DNA of 48,209 nucleotides from the IMG/VR virus record IMGVR_UViG_3300041404_000129, positions 1 through 48,209 of that record; one strand, written 5' to 3'. The DNA comes from a virus. The position numbers were made by a program, and so were the translations under genes. The notes under the pieces are model-generated. The model did not search any database and was not told the DNA's origin. It saw only the letters and a list, made by a program, of their open reading frames with translations. Every line of letters begins with the position of its first letter. Positions within the stretch are counted from its first letter, which is position 1. Positions 1 to 7,091 of the stretch are shown in pieces.

Positions 1-956
1 TCCTTCACGTTGGAAATCGCACCGTTCATGGTGGCGGCCTGCCGCTCCATGCCGCCTGCGAAGTTGGTCTCTCCAAGGTTCTTCAGGTAGCCGACGATGG
101 CGTCCGAATCTCGGGCCACCTCCGTGGCCACCTTCTTGTACAGGAACGTGACCTTGTCGCCTTCGACTTTGGCCACGATGCCGAACGCCTTCAACATCTC
201 CATCTCGCCAGTGGTGGCGCCGATCACCGCCTGCGCGTACTCGGTGATGTCCTTCCCCATGGCGGCCGCGGTGTCACCGAAAGAAGTCAGCACGCTTTCC
301 GTGGGCTCGATCCCCACTGCTTTGAGGCGGATGAACGCGGAGACGAGATTCTCCACCTCGAACGGCGTCCGGGCGGCAAACTGCGTCAGCCGGCCGAACA
401 CCTCGGTTGCGGCACCGGCCGACCCCACGACCGTTTCCAGCCGGGCGCGAAGTGTCTCGTATCGGCCAGCAATCTCAGCGATTCCGAACAGCGCCTCTTT
501 CAGCCCGAGCGCGGCGGCGAGAGCCAGCGCACCGGCCGCGAGACGACCGAGCGAGCCGGAGGCTTCGCCTGCCTCATCCCCTACGTTGTCCAGCCCTGCC
601 GCGGTCTCCCGCAGCTCCCTCTGGTATCGGTCCTGCTCCTCGATCAAACGGGCGAGCTGACGCCCTTCGGCGCTCATGACGTCCACGTGAAACCGGGCGG
701 CCTCCGCGGCCACCCGTTCGGCGCTGGCCAGGGATCGGACTGACATCTCCCCGCGCTTCACCTTGTCCAGGATCGTGGCCAGGCCGGCATTCTGCCGGCT
801 CATCTGCTCGGTGGTGCCCTTGAAGCTCTGGGCGAGTTTCTTCTCCTCCTCCGACAGGACCTTGACCTTGCCGCCAGCCTTCTCCACGGCGGCGCCAACG
901 GCCTTCGCGACCGCCTCGGCGTCCTTGCCGTCGATTTCGAGAATGAGCTTGGCCAT
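1..956 (-). CDS. tape measure protein, N-terminal part (cut by window edge)
   Basis: The first 318 residues are visible; the rest lies beyond the left edge. Tape measure proteins fill the tail tube during assembly and set tail length. Residues about 165-215 match the usual N-terminal tape-measure domain, with RYETLRARLETVVGS followed by TPFEVENLVSAFIRLKAVG. A charged coiled-coil-like stretch covers residues 35-125 and a short hydrophobic patch covers 140-152. The ATG at 956 gives a natural start, MAKLILEIDG, but its upstream DNA holds a plus-strand promoter and no clear ribosome site. It lies downstream of the tail tube and G/GT chaperone genes, the usual siphovirus order, with a plus-strand gene inserted between. 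Confidence 0.9.
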   Translation of the reverse strand, partial: MAKLILEIDGKDAEAVAKAVGAAVEKAGGKVKVLSEEEKKLAQSFKGTTEQMSRQNAGLATILDKVKRGEMSVRSLASAERVAAEAARFHVDVMSAEGRQLARLIEEQDRYQRELRETAAGLDNVGDEAGEASGSLGRLAAGALALAAALGLKEALFGIAEIAGRYETLRARLETVVGSAGAATEVFGRLTQFAARTPFEVENLVSAFIRLKAVGIEPTESVLTSFGDTAAAMGKDITEYAQAVIGATTGEMEMLKAFGIVAKVEGDKVTFLYKKVATEVARDSDAIVGYLKNLGETNFAGGMERQAATMNGAISNVK

Positions 957-962
957 GGGCTA

Positions 963-991
963 TTGACAACCGCAATGCGTTGATGTATAGT
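963..991 (+). promoter_or_regulatory. sigma-70-like promoter with CGCAATGCG operator
   Basis: TTGACA at 963-968 and TATAGT at 986-991 are 17 bp apart. The spacer holds the palindrome CGCAATGCG at 971-979, two bases after the -35 box. A ribosome site (AAAGGAG) follows at 1002-1008, ahead of the ATG at 1017. Four minus-strand promoters in the window have the same layout (near 32.7, 38.3, 40.8 and 43.0 kb). The operator role is inferred from position and repetition. Confidence 0.85.
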
Positions 992-1016
992 CAGGAGCAT
1001 CAAAGGAGATTGAACG

Positions 1017-1385
1017 ATGACCACAGCCAATACCACTGCCGTCGCCACGGGAACCCTCGTTGCCTATATCACCCTCGACTCCGCCCGCGAGATGCGCCGC
1101 CCGCAGGAGTCCGCCGCTGCATACGAGACGATCCTGGTGCCTGCTGGCACCTACCCGGTCGAGATCCGCCGCAGTGCCAGCGGATGGCCATACCTCGCGT
1201 CCTGCTTTCGAGGGACGATTACAGCGAGCGGATACGGTTCCAGGGTCTACACCGACCGGATCGGCCAGGAGGTCGGTCTCACGCTCCAGCCGTATCGGTA
1301 CCAGCTCCGGGCAGGCGCCTTCGCGGGAGGGTCGGTTGAGATCGTGAACGCTGAAGCGCTGGACGCCTACAGAGGCGGCGCCTGA
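1017..1385 (+). CDS. accessory protein of unknown function between tail genes
   Basis: A 122-residue protein that I do not recognise. It has no membrane segment. It contains alternating beta-like stretches (TLVAYITLD, TILVPAGTYPVEIRR, EVGLTLQPYRYQLR), suggesting a small beta-rich fold. It sits on the opposite strand between the tail chaperone and the tape measure, with its own promoter, operator and ribosome site (AAAGGAGAT) upstream and a strong hairpin just after the stop. That self-contained layout is typical of a moron, an independently expressed accessory gene. The promoter belongs to the phage-wide operator family, so it should be co-regulated with the operons at 32.7, 38.3, 40.8 and 43.0 kb. 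Confidence 0.75.
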   Translation: MTTANTTAVATGTLVAYITLDSAREMRRPQESAAAYETILVPAGTYPVEIRRSASGWPYLASCFRGTITASGYGSRVYTDRIGQEVGLTLQPYRYQLRAGAFAGGSVEIVNAEALDAYRGGA

Positions 1386-1397
1386 CCAGTCGAGACC

Positions 1398-1422
1398 GGC
1401 CTCGGTCGATGGGACCGGGGCC
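1398..1422. terminator. terminator-like hairpin between converging genes
   Basis: The arms GGCCTCGGTC (1398-1407) and GACCGGGGCC (1413-1422) pair over 10 bp with one G-T pair, around a 5-base loop. The hairpin starts 12 bases after the plus-strand stop and ends one base before the stop of the minus-strand chaperone extension. There is no clear T-run, so a two-way, GC-driven terminator is inferred. Confidence 0.6.
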
Positions 1423-2393
1423 TCATTCCGCGGCAGATCTCCGCCCGCGCCGAAGAATCCCGGCGACCTCATGCCAGAGCGCCCGGACCCACAGCATTTC
1501 CCCGTACTCGTCCACGCCATTGGCGCGGCAGATGTAGTCCATGGATTCCCGGTCAAGCTGGCCGGACATCCCCTCTCGGCGGATTTCGAAGTACTCGCGC
1601 CAGATCCACTCGGCGAGGATGGACAGCGGCTCAGGCTCGCGGCACAGGATGCAAGAAGCGATGGCCGAGGCATCTTCATGATCTCGGCCGCGACATACAG
1701 GGCACGGCTCAGCAGGCTCGCCGTGGCGTTCGTGTTGGCAGCCCTTGCATCGGAGAGCGGCAAGGCCATGCAGTGCTCGTTCTGAAGCAAATGCCGCCTC
1801 CCTTTGTTCGTCCGTTGCGGGCTTGCCGTCTACCTTCTCCGGCGCCAGGGACTCGAAGGACGCCTGCCATTCAGCCCTGGCGACTATTCCCCCCGGACGT
1901 CCTCCCGGGCTTTGCGAGCCGCTCCGGACAGGTGGCTCCACCGCGCGGTGATGAAGTCCCGGAACCTGCCGGAAAGTAGATAAAGTTCGATGAACTTCTC
2001 GCGGCTCCACGGCCATTCCGCTGCGTCTGGAACCCCCTCGGTGAACTGCCATCCCTTCACCCCGTGGCCATCGAAATATGCCTCGGCGGAGACGCGCATC
2101 TGGCCTCGAAGCGGGATGTCATCTTTCCCGCCGAGCCCGTGCGTTTTGCGGTAGCGCTTTTCGGCCACTCCGTACTGTGTGGACACGGCGAGGGACCCGG
2201 TCACATGGACCGACATCCCAGGCATATCCGGGAAGGGAAGGAAGTCGCCCTCCAAGTCCGTCGCCTCCTGCATCAGCAGGTCTTTCATGGAGGTGAACGT
2301 GCTGGCGGCCGGGGCCGGTCCGGCGTCGCTGTCCAGCGTCGCCCGCAGGCGAGTCAGCAGCTCTTCGCTGCCTTCAACTTCGATGATCGGCAT
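1423..2393 (-). CDS. tail assembly chaperone GT fusion made by -1 frameshift
   Basis: Predicted long product: 168 codons of the G frame, then a -1 shift on a run of six G (1889-1894) just before the TAG stop (1884-1886), then 155 residues in the -1 frame ending at 1423. The extension has no usable start codon near its beginning, runs open past the G stop, and encodes convincing protein with two CxxC-type pairs (CKGC and CPVC) and a later CILC, a possible zinc site. In lambda and many siphophages the same gene position makes G and GT by -1 slippage; GT bridges the tape measure and tail tube. The slip site here is G-rich rather than the lambda GGGAAAG, so the frameshift is inferred, not shown. 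Confidence 0.7.
1884..2393 (-). CDS. tail assembly chaperone, short form (gpG-like)
   Basis: A 169-residue protein starting with MPIIEVEGSEELLTRL, encoded between the tail tube gene and the tape measure, the conserved place of the tail assembly chaperone. The ATG at 2393 has CGGAGA about eight bases upstream. The family is poorly conserved in sequence, so the call rests mainly on position, length and the overlapping -1 frame that extends it. The short form should be the main product, with the frameshifted GT form a minority. Confidence 0.75.
   Translation of the reverse strand: MPIIEVEGSEELLTRLRATLDSDAGPAPAASTFTSMKDLLMQEATDLEGDFLPFPDMPGMSVHVTGSLAVSTQYGVAEKRYRKTHGLGGKDDIPLRGQMRVSAEAYFDGHGVKGWQFTEGVPDAAEWPWSREKFIELYLLSGRFRDFITARWSHLSGAARKAREDVRGE
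1887..1895 (-). promoter_or_regulatory. putative -1 slippery site CGGGGGGAA
   Basis: On the minus strand the zero frame reads CGG GGG GAA TAG. A P-site tRNA on GGG can slip back one base onto GGG, after which GGA ATA GTC is read in the extension frame. The stop codon immediately downstream would favour a pause. No heptamer of the X-XXY-YYZ type is present, so this is a candidate rather than a classic site. Confidence 0.55.
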
Positions 2394-2417
2394 ATGGTTC
2401 TATCTCCGTGCGAAAAG

Positions 2418-3653
2418 TTAGGCAGCCGGCACGCTGAATCGCGCGACCTGATATCCGAATCCAGACGACTTGTAAAACGAGGTATTGTCCTTCGCAGGGT
2501 CGTGAACCGAGAAGGTCACCGGCACGTTGCGGACGTCGTTCACCCCGCCGAAGTTTTCCTCACCCGTGTCCGGACGGCAGGCCGGGATGCTGTAAAGCTC
2601 CCGGTTCCCCTGCGCGTCAAAGACCTCCCAGGCGATGGACATGGTCTTGTGACTGTGGATCTGGCTGGACACAGCCGCCCGCGCCGCATCGTCGAAGCGC
2701 AGCGTTGCCTGGACCTGGGTCCCGGCGAAGTTGCCGAGGTCGATGGCGGCCGGCCCGGAGCTGCTGATTCCGTAGTAGGGGCCGAGGTTCCGCTGAACGG
2801 TCAGCGTCAACTCGCTGATCACGCAGGTGGTGACCGCGGTCAGCCCCGCCGAGGTGGTCTCCGCCAGCCAGATCTTGCCCACGCCGTTGGCCCCGCACTT
2901 CATCGCGTTGCTGGTGGGGGCCGCGGTATTGGAGCCGGTACCGATCGTGGCGGCGGCGGGCACCGGAGCCTTGCCCATGCCGGTCCATGTCTCGGTAGCG
3001 AACGAGCCTTGCGTCCACTTCACCGCGACGGTGCCCCACCGGATACCGGTGGCGGACTTGAACTTGTTCGTGGTGCTGCCTGCATCCGTGGCGGCCCACT
3101 CGCCGGAGTAGCTCTTTGCCGCGGTACCGTCGATCAGCCGGCGCGTCTTAATCGTGACGCTGGAGCCGGCGCTGAAGTTGGATAGCTGGCCAGCCGGAAA
3201 CGTGACCGAGCCGGCCCCCGCCGAGGTGATAGGGCCGTACCACCCGGCAACGTTCGGGGAGATGCCGGCGCCCGAGATGTACACGAAGTCGCCATTGTCC
3301 AGCGATCCGAGGCCAGAGGCAGCCTGCGAAAGCACGTTCGTTGCGACGCTGATGTCGGTGCCGGTGATCGACACGAGAGAGCCTTCATCGTTGCCGAGCA
3401 GCCCCTCCCACTGCGTGTCGGTATTCCCGAACTGGCGCAGAGTCTCGAACCCGATGCCGCCTCCTTCCTGGAGCACCTCGGAGGGATAGGTCCGGTTGTC
3501 CTGGGTGTAGAACCCCGGCACCTGTACCTGCCGGTCGCGGGAGAACGCCTGCGTGAGCCCGGTCACATTGACGAGCTGGAGCGCCGACGCCGGGGTAGTC
3601 CCGAACGCGACCTCCTCGACGAAACCCAGATACGTATTGGTCGCGAGAGACAT
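2418..3653 (-). CDS. major tail (tube) protein
   Basis: A 411-residue protein. It begins MSLATNTYLGFVEEVAFGTTP, the usual opening of phage tail-tube proteins that carry an N-terminal tube domain. The middle (about residues 80-260) is rich in Gly, Ser, Thr and Ala and may be an added surface domain. The C-terminal part returns to tube-like beta strands (TLTVQRNLGPYYGI, VQATLRFDDAAR, VPVTFSVHDPAKD). It polymerises into the tail tube around the tape measure. A strong ribosome site (GGAGGAGGT) precedes the ATG. Neighbours are head-tail joining genes upstream and the chaperone downstream. Confidence 0.85.
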   Translation of the reverse strand: MSLATNTYLGFVEEVAFGTTPASALQLVNVTGLTQAFSRDRQVQVPGFYTQDNRTYPSEVLQEGGGIGFETLRQFGNTDTQWEGLLGNDEGSLVSITGTDISVATNVLSQAASGLGSLDNGDFVYISGAGISPNVAGWYGPITSAGAGSVTFPAGQLSNFSAGSSVTIKTRRLIDGTAAKSYSGEWAATDAGSTTNKFKSATGIRWGTVAVKWTQGSFATETWTGMGKAPVPAAATIGTGSNTAAPTSNAMKCGANGVGKIWLAETTSAGLTAVTTCVISELTLTVQRNLGPYYGISSSGPAAIDLGNFAGTQVQATLRFDDAARAAVSSQIHSHKTMSIAWEVFDAQGNRELYSIPACRPDTGEENFGGVNDVRNVPVTFSVHDPAKDNTSFYKSSGFGYQVARFSVPAA

Positions 3654-3656
3654 GGA

Positions 3657-3824
3657 TTAGACCTCCTCCTTCTTCGGCGGCGTGGCTTTCTTCTTCGGAG
3701 CGAGATCAGCTGCGGCGGCGTCCTCGCGGGTCTTGAACTTCTTCTCGGCGACCTCGGTATCCCACCGCCGCAGATCGTTTATAGTGCATGTACGGGTCTC
3801 GCCGTTCACGGTAATCCGGCTCAT
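3657..3824 (-). CDS. small lysine-rich protein, unknown
   Basis: A 55-residue protein with an N-terminal strand pair (MSRITVNGETRTCTINDL) and a lysine- and alanine-rich tail. An in-frame GTG at 3842 would overlap the upstream gene, but the ATG at 3824 has GAGGAG seven bases ahead and is the better start. It lies just before the tail tube gene and is probably translated with it. The function is not recognised. Confidence 0.6.
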   Translation of the reverse strand: MSRITVNGETRTCTINDLRRWDTEVAEKKFKTREDAAAADLAPKKKATPPKKEEV

Positions 3825-3838
3825 TCTCTGGCTCCTCG

Positions 3839-4297
3839 TCACGCCGGGCGGCGGAGGTTGGTGGTGAATGACAGGTTCAAAACGATCATGTTCCAGTTGC
3901 TGTCCGGGTCGTTGACCTGGGTCTGCTCGCAGGTCTCAAACTCGATGCCGTCGATTGCTTCCCCGCGGAAGAGATCGGCAATGGTCGTTGCGGCGGCCGG
4001 CGTCACCTCATCTGGTCCGGTCGTCAGGCCGGGCGCGCCGAACACCTGTATGGCGAGCTGACCTCTCCCGATGCTGATGTGCCACCCGCCGCCGTACATC
4101 ACCGCCTGCTCGCGGTAGATGTGGCTCGGCCGAATCCAGAGAGACGCCTCCGGGTCTGCCGGGTCGAGTGCGGGCGGGGTGAACGTCGGACCGCCGTACC
4201 CGTCCCATGCGATGTTGGGCGTAGGGCTCCCGGTCGTCAGGTGATCGGCAATCGCCGTCTGCACTTCAAGGGCTCCCCACGTCAGCCCGATGCTCAC
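3839..4297 (-). CDS. tail terminator / tail completion protein (gpU-like)
   Basis: A 152-residue protein in the position of the tail terminator, between the gp10-like completion gene and the tail tube. It starts MSIGLTWGALEVQTAIADHL and ends in a beta-rich stretch (NMIVLNLSFTTNLRRPA), as in the phage proteins of about 130-150 residues that cap the tail tube. It overlaps the preceding gene by four bases (ATGA). The family assignment is by position, size and general shape. Confidence 0.6.
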   Translation of the reverse strand: MSIGLTWGALEVQTAIADHLTTGSPTPNIAWDGYGGPTFTPPALDPADPEASLWIRPSHIYREQAVMYGGGWHISIGRGQLAIQVFGAPGLTTGPDEVTPAAATTIADLFRGEAIDGIEFETCEQTQVNDPDSNWNMIVLNLSFTTNLRRPA

Positions 4298-4746
4298 CAG
4301 AGCACCACGCTTTCGGCGAATCGCGGGTCCGACTGCTTGAGTACCAGTTGATCCGCGGCTTCGAGGGCCGCCTGCCAGAACGGCTGAGCCGCCATCTTCG
4401 ACGTGCCGCGGTTCACGTAGTCCGAATACGGCGCGGCGGCGATGATTCCGCAGGGCGTTCCCTTTTCGCGCGCATTCAGCCGGGCAATCGACTGCATTAG
4501 CTGGGCGCCCGAGAGGTACGTGCCCTTCGCCTGATCGACGACGGAAGCATCGAACGATTCATCGGGGGTGCCGACCCACACCCGGATGTGAGCCTTCATG
4601 GCACCGGTGCGAACGGCGGCCAGCCGGCTCGCGGTCTGAAGCGCTTCAATCGCCACCTTCGTGCCGAATCGCTTGATGTCCTCGGCGATCTCCTTGTCCG
4701 CCCATGCCTTCAGGTCGGCAATGAATGCGGTGCTGCTGGCGCTCAC
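4294..4746 (-). CDS. HK97 gp10-like tail completion protein
   Basis: A 150-residue protein with a mainly helical N-terminal half (IADLKAWADKEIAEDIKRFGTKVAIEAL) and the family's typical end: APYSDYVNRGTSKMAAQPFW, with the Y-x-x-YVNRGTSKM-x-x-PF pattern. These proteins sit at the head-tail joint and are needed for tail attachment. The GTG start at 4746 overlaps the previous stop (GTGA) and has AGGGAG six bases ahead. A longer GTG start exists at 4797 but would overlap the upstream gene more deeply. Confidence 0.8.
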   Translation of the reverse strand: MSASSTAFIADLKAWADKEIAEDIKRFGTKVAIEALQTASRLAAVRTGAMKAHIRVWVGTPDESFDASVVDQAKGTYLSGAQLMQSIARLNAREKGTPCGIIAAAPYSDYVNRGTSKMAAQPFWQAALEAADQLVLKQSDPRFAESVVLW

Positions 4747-4970
4747 CGGCCACTCCCTTGCGCCATCTGGCGGGCTAAGGCGAGCGCTTCCTCGCACGTT
4801 GCTCCGTCGCTGACGATCCGGGCGAAATCGCCGCGGGCACGCAGCTCGTCCTCGAACGGCGCGAACGGATGCAAGACGTTGTGCGTCACCCGCTCCAACG
4901 CCCGCAGAACTTCCCTGGTGCGCCGGTCCTCGCCAGACGGTTCAATCCGTAGGTAGGTGAGGGTGGTCAC
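4743..4970 (-). CDS. small protein in the head-tail joining cluster
   Basis: A 75-residue, mainly helical, charged protein (MTTLTYLRIEPSGEDRRTRE...). It uses a GTG start that overlaps the previous stop (GTGA) and ends with the same overlap into the gp10-like gene. I do not recognise it. Its place suggests a minor connector or assembly role. Confidence 0.55.
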   Translation of the reverse strand: MTTLTYLRIEPSGEDRRTREVLRALERVTHNVLHPFAPFEDELRARGDFARIVSDGATCEEALALARQMAQGSGR

Positions 4971-5299
4971 GACGCCTTTGCCCTCATGACGTACGAGGTG
5001 ATCTGGTCGTTGGCGCGCCGCGGTCGAGTGCCAGGGATGAGCCTGTACTGCCGGTCCAGCGTCAGGATGTCGCCCGGCTTCGGCGCGGCTGACAGATTCG
5101 GATCATCCGCCGCGACTACGCACTCCAGCACGGTCTCGGTCACGCGGCTGTCGCCGACCGTGGCTTGCACTTCGCGCATGGGCGTGACTCGCACGCCAGT
5201 GTCCACGGTCGACCCCGGAAGGTGCGCCAACGTGGCATCCGATCCGAAGTGCTCTAGCCGGCGATCCACCGATGCCTTTGCGCGGGAGGCGAAGCTCAT
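4967..5299 (-). CDS. head-tail attachment protein (FII-like, by position)
   Basis: A 110-residue protein with a helical start followed by beta-rich sequence (VRVTPMREVQATVGDSRVTETVLECVVA, PGDILTLDRQYRLIPGTRP). Phages encode a head-tail attachment protein of about this size between the gp6-like connector and the gp10-like protein, as here. It overlaps both neighbours by four bases. The functional call is mostly positional. Confidence 0.55.
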   Translation of the reverse strand: MSFASRAKASVDRRLEHFGSDATLAHLPGSTVDTGVRVTPMREVQATVGDSRVTETVLECVVAADDPNLSAAPKPGDILTLDRQYRLIPGTRPRRANDQITSYVMRAKAS

Positions 5300-6120
5300 C
5301 TGTGCGCCTCCACGCCATACAGCGCCGGGAGCCGCTGGAGCGCCGCGGCATTGGTCACGTTGTAGGCGAGCGAGGTGCCGTCGCCGCTCTCGGCGGCGAG
5401 AGAAGACGACCGCTCGTTCTCGCCGTCATAGAAGAACTTGGTGAGGGTGAGCGCGTCCTGCTCAAGCAGGGACGGCAGCACCTCGCACGCGCGGGCGGTC
5501 CAGGTCACGGTCCCGTCCGTCACGGTCGAGCCCTCGGCCGGCAGAGCAGGAGCGGAGGCGCCGCTCGTCCCCGCCGTAGTGCATTCGAGGAACAGATCGC
5601 CGTGAACGTAGGCCGAGAGCGTGACCACCTTGCCCACCGTGTAGGCCGTAGCGGCGGCCCAGGTCGTCGCCTCGCCCGGCATCAGCCATCCGGTGTACAT
5701 GGTGACCACGTACCCGAGGCGCTTCTCCAGGGAGGGCTCGGCGACGATCGAGCCGTCAAGAACCCGGTCGCATTCGAACCCGTATTCGCGGTAGAGCTGG
5801 TCGCGGTGATCGCCGATGATCTCGACGTTGCCCACGTCGGAATCGTCCCGCGTGATGCTGACCAGCGTCTCGATGGGATGCCTGCTAGGACGCATGGTCA
5901 GCCGACCGTTGCCGGCCAGGGTTTCGCGAATCTTCTCCCGCCACGGGGCGTACCCGAGCAGAGCATCGGACGCGAGAAGATCCGACGCCGCCCGGATGTG
6001 CCGGGCGAGCGTGGCGTCCTCTGCGGACCCGCTGATACTCAGGTGCGTTTTCACCGTGGCAAGCTCCACCATGTTGCGGTTACGCGCCGCCTGAAGGACA
6101 ACGACCTTTCGGCGGCGCAT
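5296..6120 (-). CDS. head-tail connector (gp6-like) with inserted beta domain
   Basis: The helical connector core spans residues about 17-145 (MVELATVKTHLSISGSAEDA, then helices and LEKRLGYVVTMYTGW) and resumes after residue 215. Residues 152-209 are an insertion of the type W-x-x-x-x-AYTVGKVVTLSAYVHGDLFLECTTAGTSG...GTVTWTA, a beta module resembling carbohydrate-binding repeats found on phage structural proteins. The insertion would probably be displayed on the neck. The ATG at 6120 lacks a close ribosome site; an ATG at 6072 (MVELATV) fits the family start better but also lacks one, so the start is uncertain. Confidence 0.7.
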   Translation of the reverse strand: MRRRKVVVLQAARNRNMVELATVKTHLSISGSAEDATLARHIRAASDLLASDALLGYAPWREKIRETLAGNGRLTMRPSRHPIETLVSITRDDSDVGNVEIIGDHRDQLYREYGFECDRVLDGSIVAEPSLEKRLGYVVTMYTGWLMPGEATTWAAATAYTVGKVVTLSAYVHGDLFLECTTAGTSGASAPALPAEGSTVTDGTVTWTARACEVLPSLLEQDALTLTKFFYDGENERSSSLAAESGDGTSLAYNVTNAAALQRLPALYGVEAHR

Positions 6121-6128
6121 ACCGTTCT

Positions 6129-6617
6129 TCAGCCCCTCTTGTCGTGGCGGTTGTCACCGCGGACCATCCGGTCGACCCGCGGCGCAGGCTTCTCATCGAA
6201 TGCCGGCTCCAGGCTCAGTTCGGCTGCGGCCGGAGCGACAGGCGCGGCGACAGGGACGTATACCGCCACCGGACCGCGGCGCATCCCCTCCCACTGCCCC
6301 CCCTCGACCAGCACCTTGGCGACGTCGGCCGTGAAAGATGCGGTCTCTCCGGCCCCGTACCTTCCGCACCACTGTGTGAACTGCACCGACACGAGCGGCT
6401 TTGGCTGAGAGGGCGCAACAGGCTCCGCCGCCGCAGACATTGGGGTACCCGTGAAGACGCAGGCCACTGGCCTCCCCTCCTCCCCTTCCCTGCGAACGCG
6501 GCGCTTGCCGAGGATCTGCTTCGCGACCTGCGGCCCAAAAGACGCGGTCTCCCCGGCCTGATAGATGCCGTCGTTCTGGAGAAACTCCAGGATCACGAGG
6601 CCGGTCTCCTCAGGCAT
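6129..6617 (-). CDS. protein with two AGETASF repeats, head-associated
   Basis: The 162-residue protein holds two copies of a motif of about 33 residues: residues 8-40 (LEFLQNDGIYQAGETASFGPQ) and 76-109 (VQFTQWCGRYGAGETASF), joined by Ala/Pro-rich linkers. Short motifs of the type Y-x-AGE-x-A-x-F are common in small proteins encoded next to phage capsid genes. No enzyme motif is seen. It overlaps the upstream gene by one base. The role is unknown and probably structural or decorative. Confidence 0.55.
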   Translation of the reverse strand: MPEETGLVILEFLQNDGIYQAGETASFGPQVAKQILGKRRVRREGEEGRPVACVFTGTPMSAAAEPVAPSQPKPLVSVQFTQWCGRYGAGETASFTADVAKVLVEGGQWEGMRRGPVAVYVPVAAPVAPAAAELSLEPAFDEKPAPRVDRMVRGDNRHDKRG

Positions 6618-7063
6618 CAGACGGTCTCCTTAGGAAGAACGATCGTCGCGCCCCACGTGCAGACGTCGGTCGCACCGGCCGAGAGGTTGGGCGTGAGCTG
6701 CGCCTGGATGTACGCGCGGGCTCCGGCGAGGTCGGTCTCCAGGCACCGGTACACGCCGGTAACCGTGCTGCCTCCGGAGCCGCCGGTAGCCACGACGGTG
6801 GCAGAGAGCGCGGTCCCGAAGTCGGCCGCACCCGTCCCGCCACTGGACGTGGCATCCTGAAGGTTGCCGGAGAAGCTGAGCGTGGCACCCTCTGCCAGGG
6901 TGGCGGTGAAGGCGATGCTCACGTAGCAGCTCTGGCTCCCGGTCCGGTCGCCGAATCCGCCGCTGACCTCGGTCGCATCGCCAGCGCCGGCGGCAAGAGC
7001 GCGGCCGGCGCCCCCGTACAGCTCGGTGAGGAAGTTTCCAACGCTGTGCTCGAATGCAAACAT
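6617..7063 (-). CDS. capsid decoration/cement protein candidate
   Basis: A 148-residue protein encoded directly after the capsid gene. It is rich in Gly, Ala, Ser and Thr, with beta stretches (SCYVSIAFTATLAEGATLSFSG, TALSATVVATGGSGG) and a helical LAGARAYIQAQL near the end. This resembles Bbp16-like capsid cement proteins in size, place and pattern. AAGGAG precedes the ATG. The assignment is by context and gross similarity. Confidence 0.55.
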   Translation of the reverse strand: MFAFEHSVGNFLTELYGGAGRALAAGAGDATEVSGGFGDRTGSQSCYVSIAFTATLAEGATLSFSGNLQDATSSGGTGAADFGTALSATVVATGGSGGSTVTGVYRCLETDLAGARAYIQAQLTPNLSAGATDVCTWGATIVLPKETV

Positions 7064-7091
7064 GCTCGTCTCTCCTTGTGCGGGCCGCGGA

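Noticed and set aside
574-975. Arg/Gly-rich open frame on the minus strand near the left edge
   Set aside because: It is a shadow frame of the tape measure gene, which runs off the window edge and has clear family motifs.
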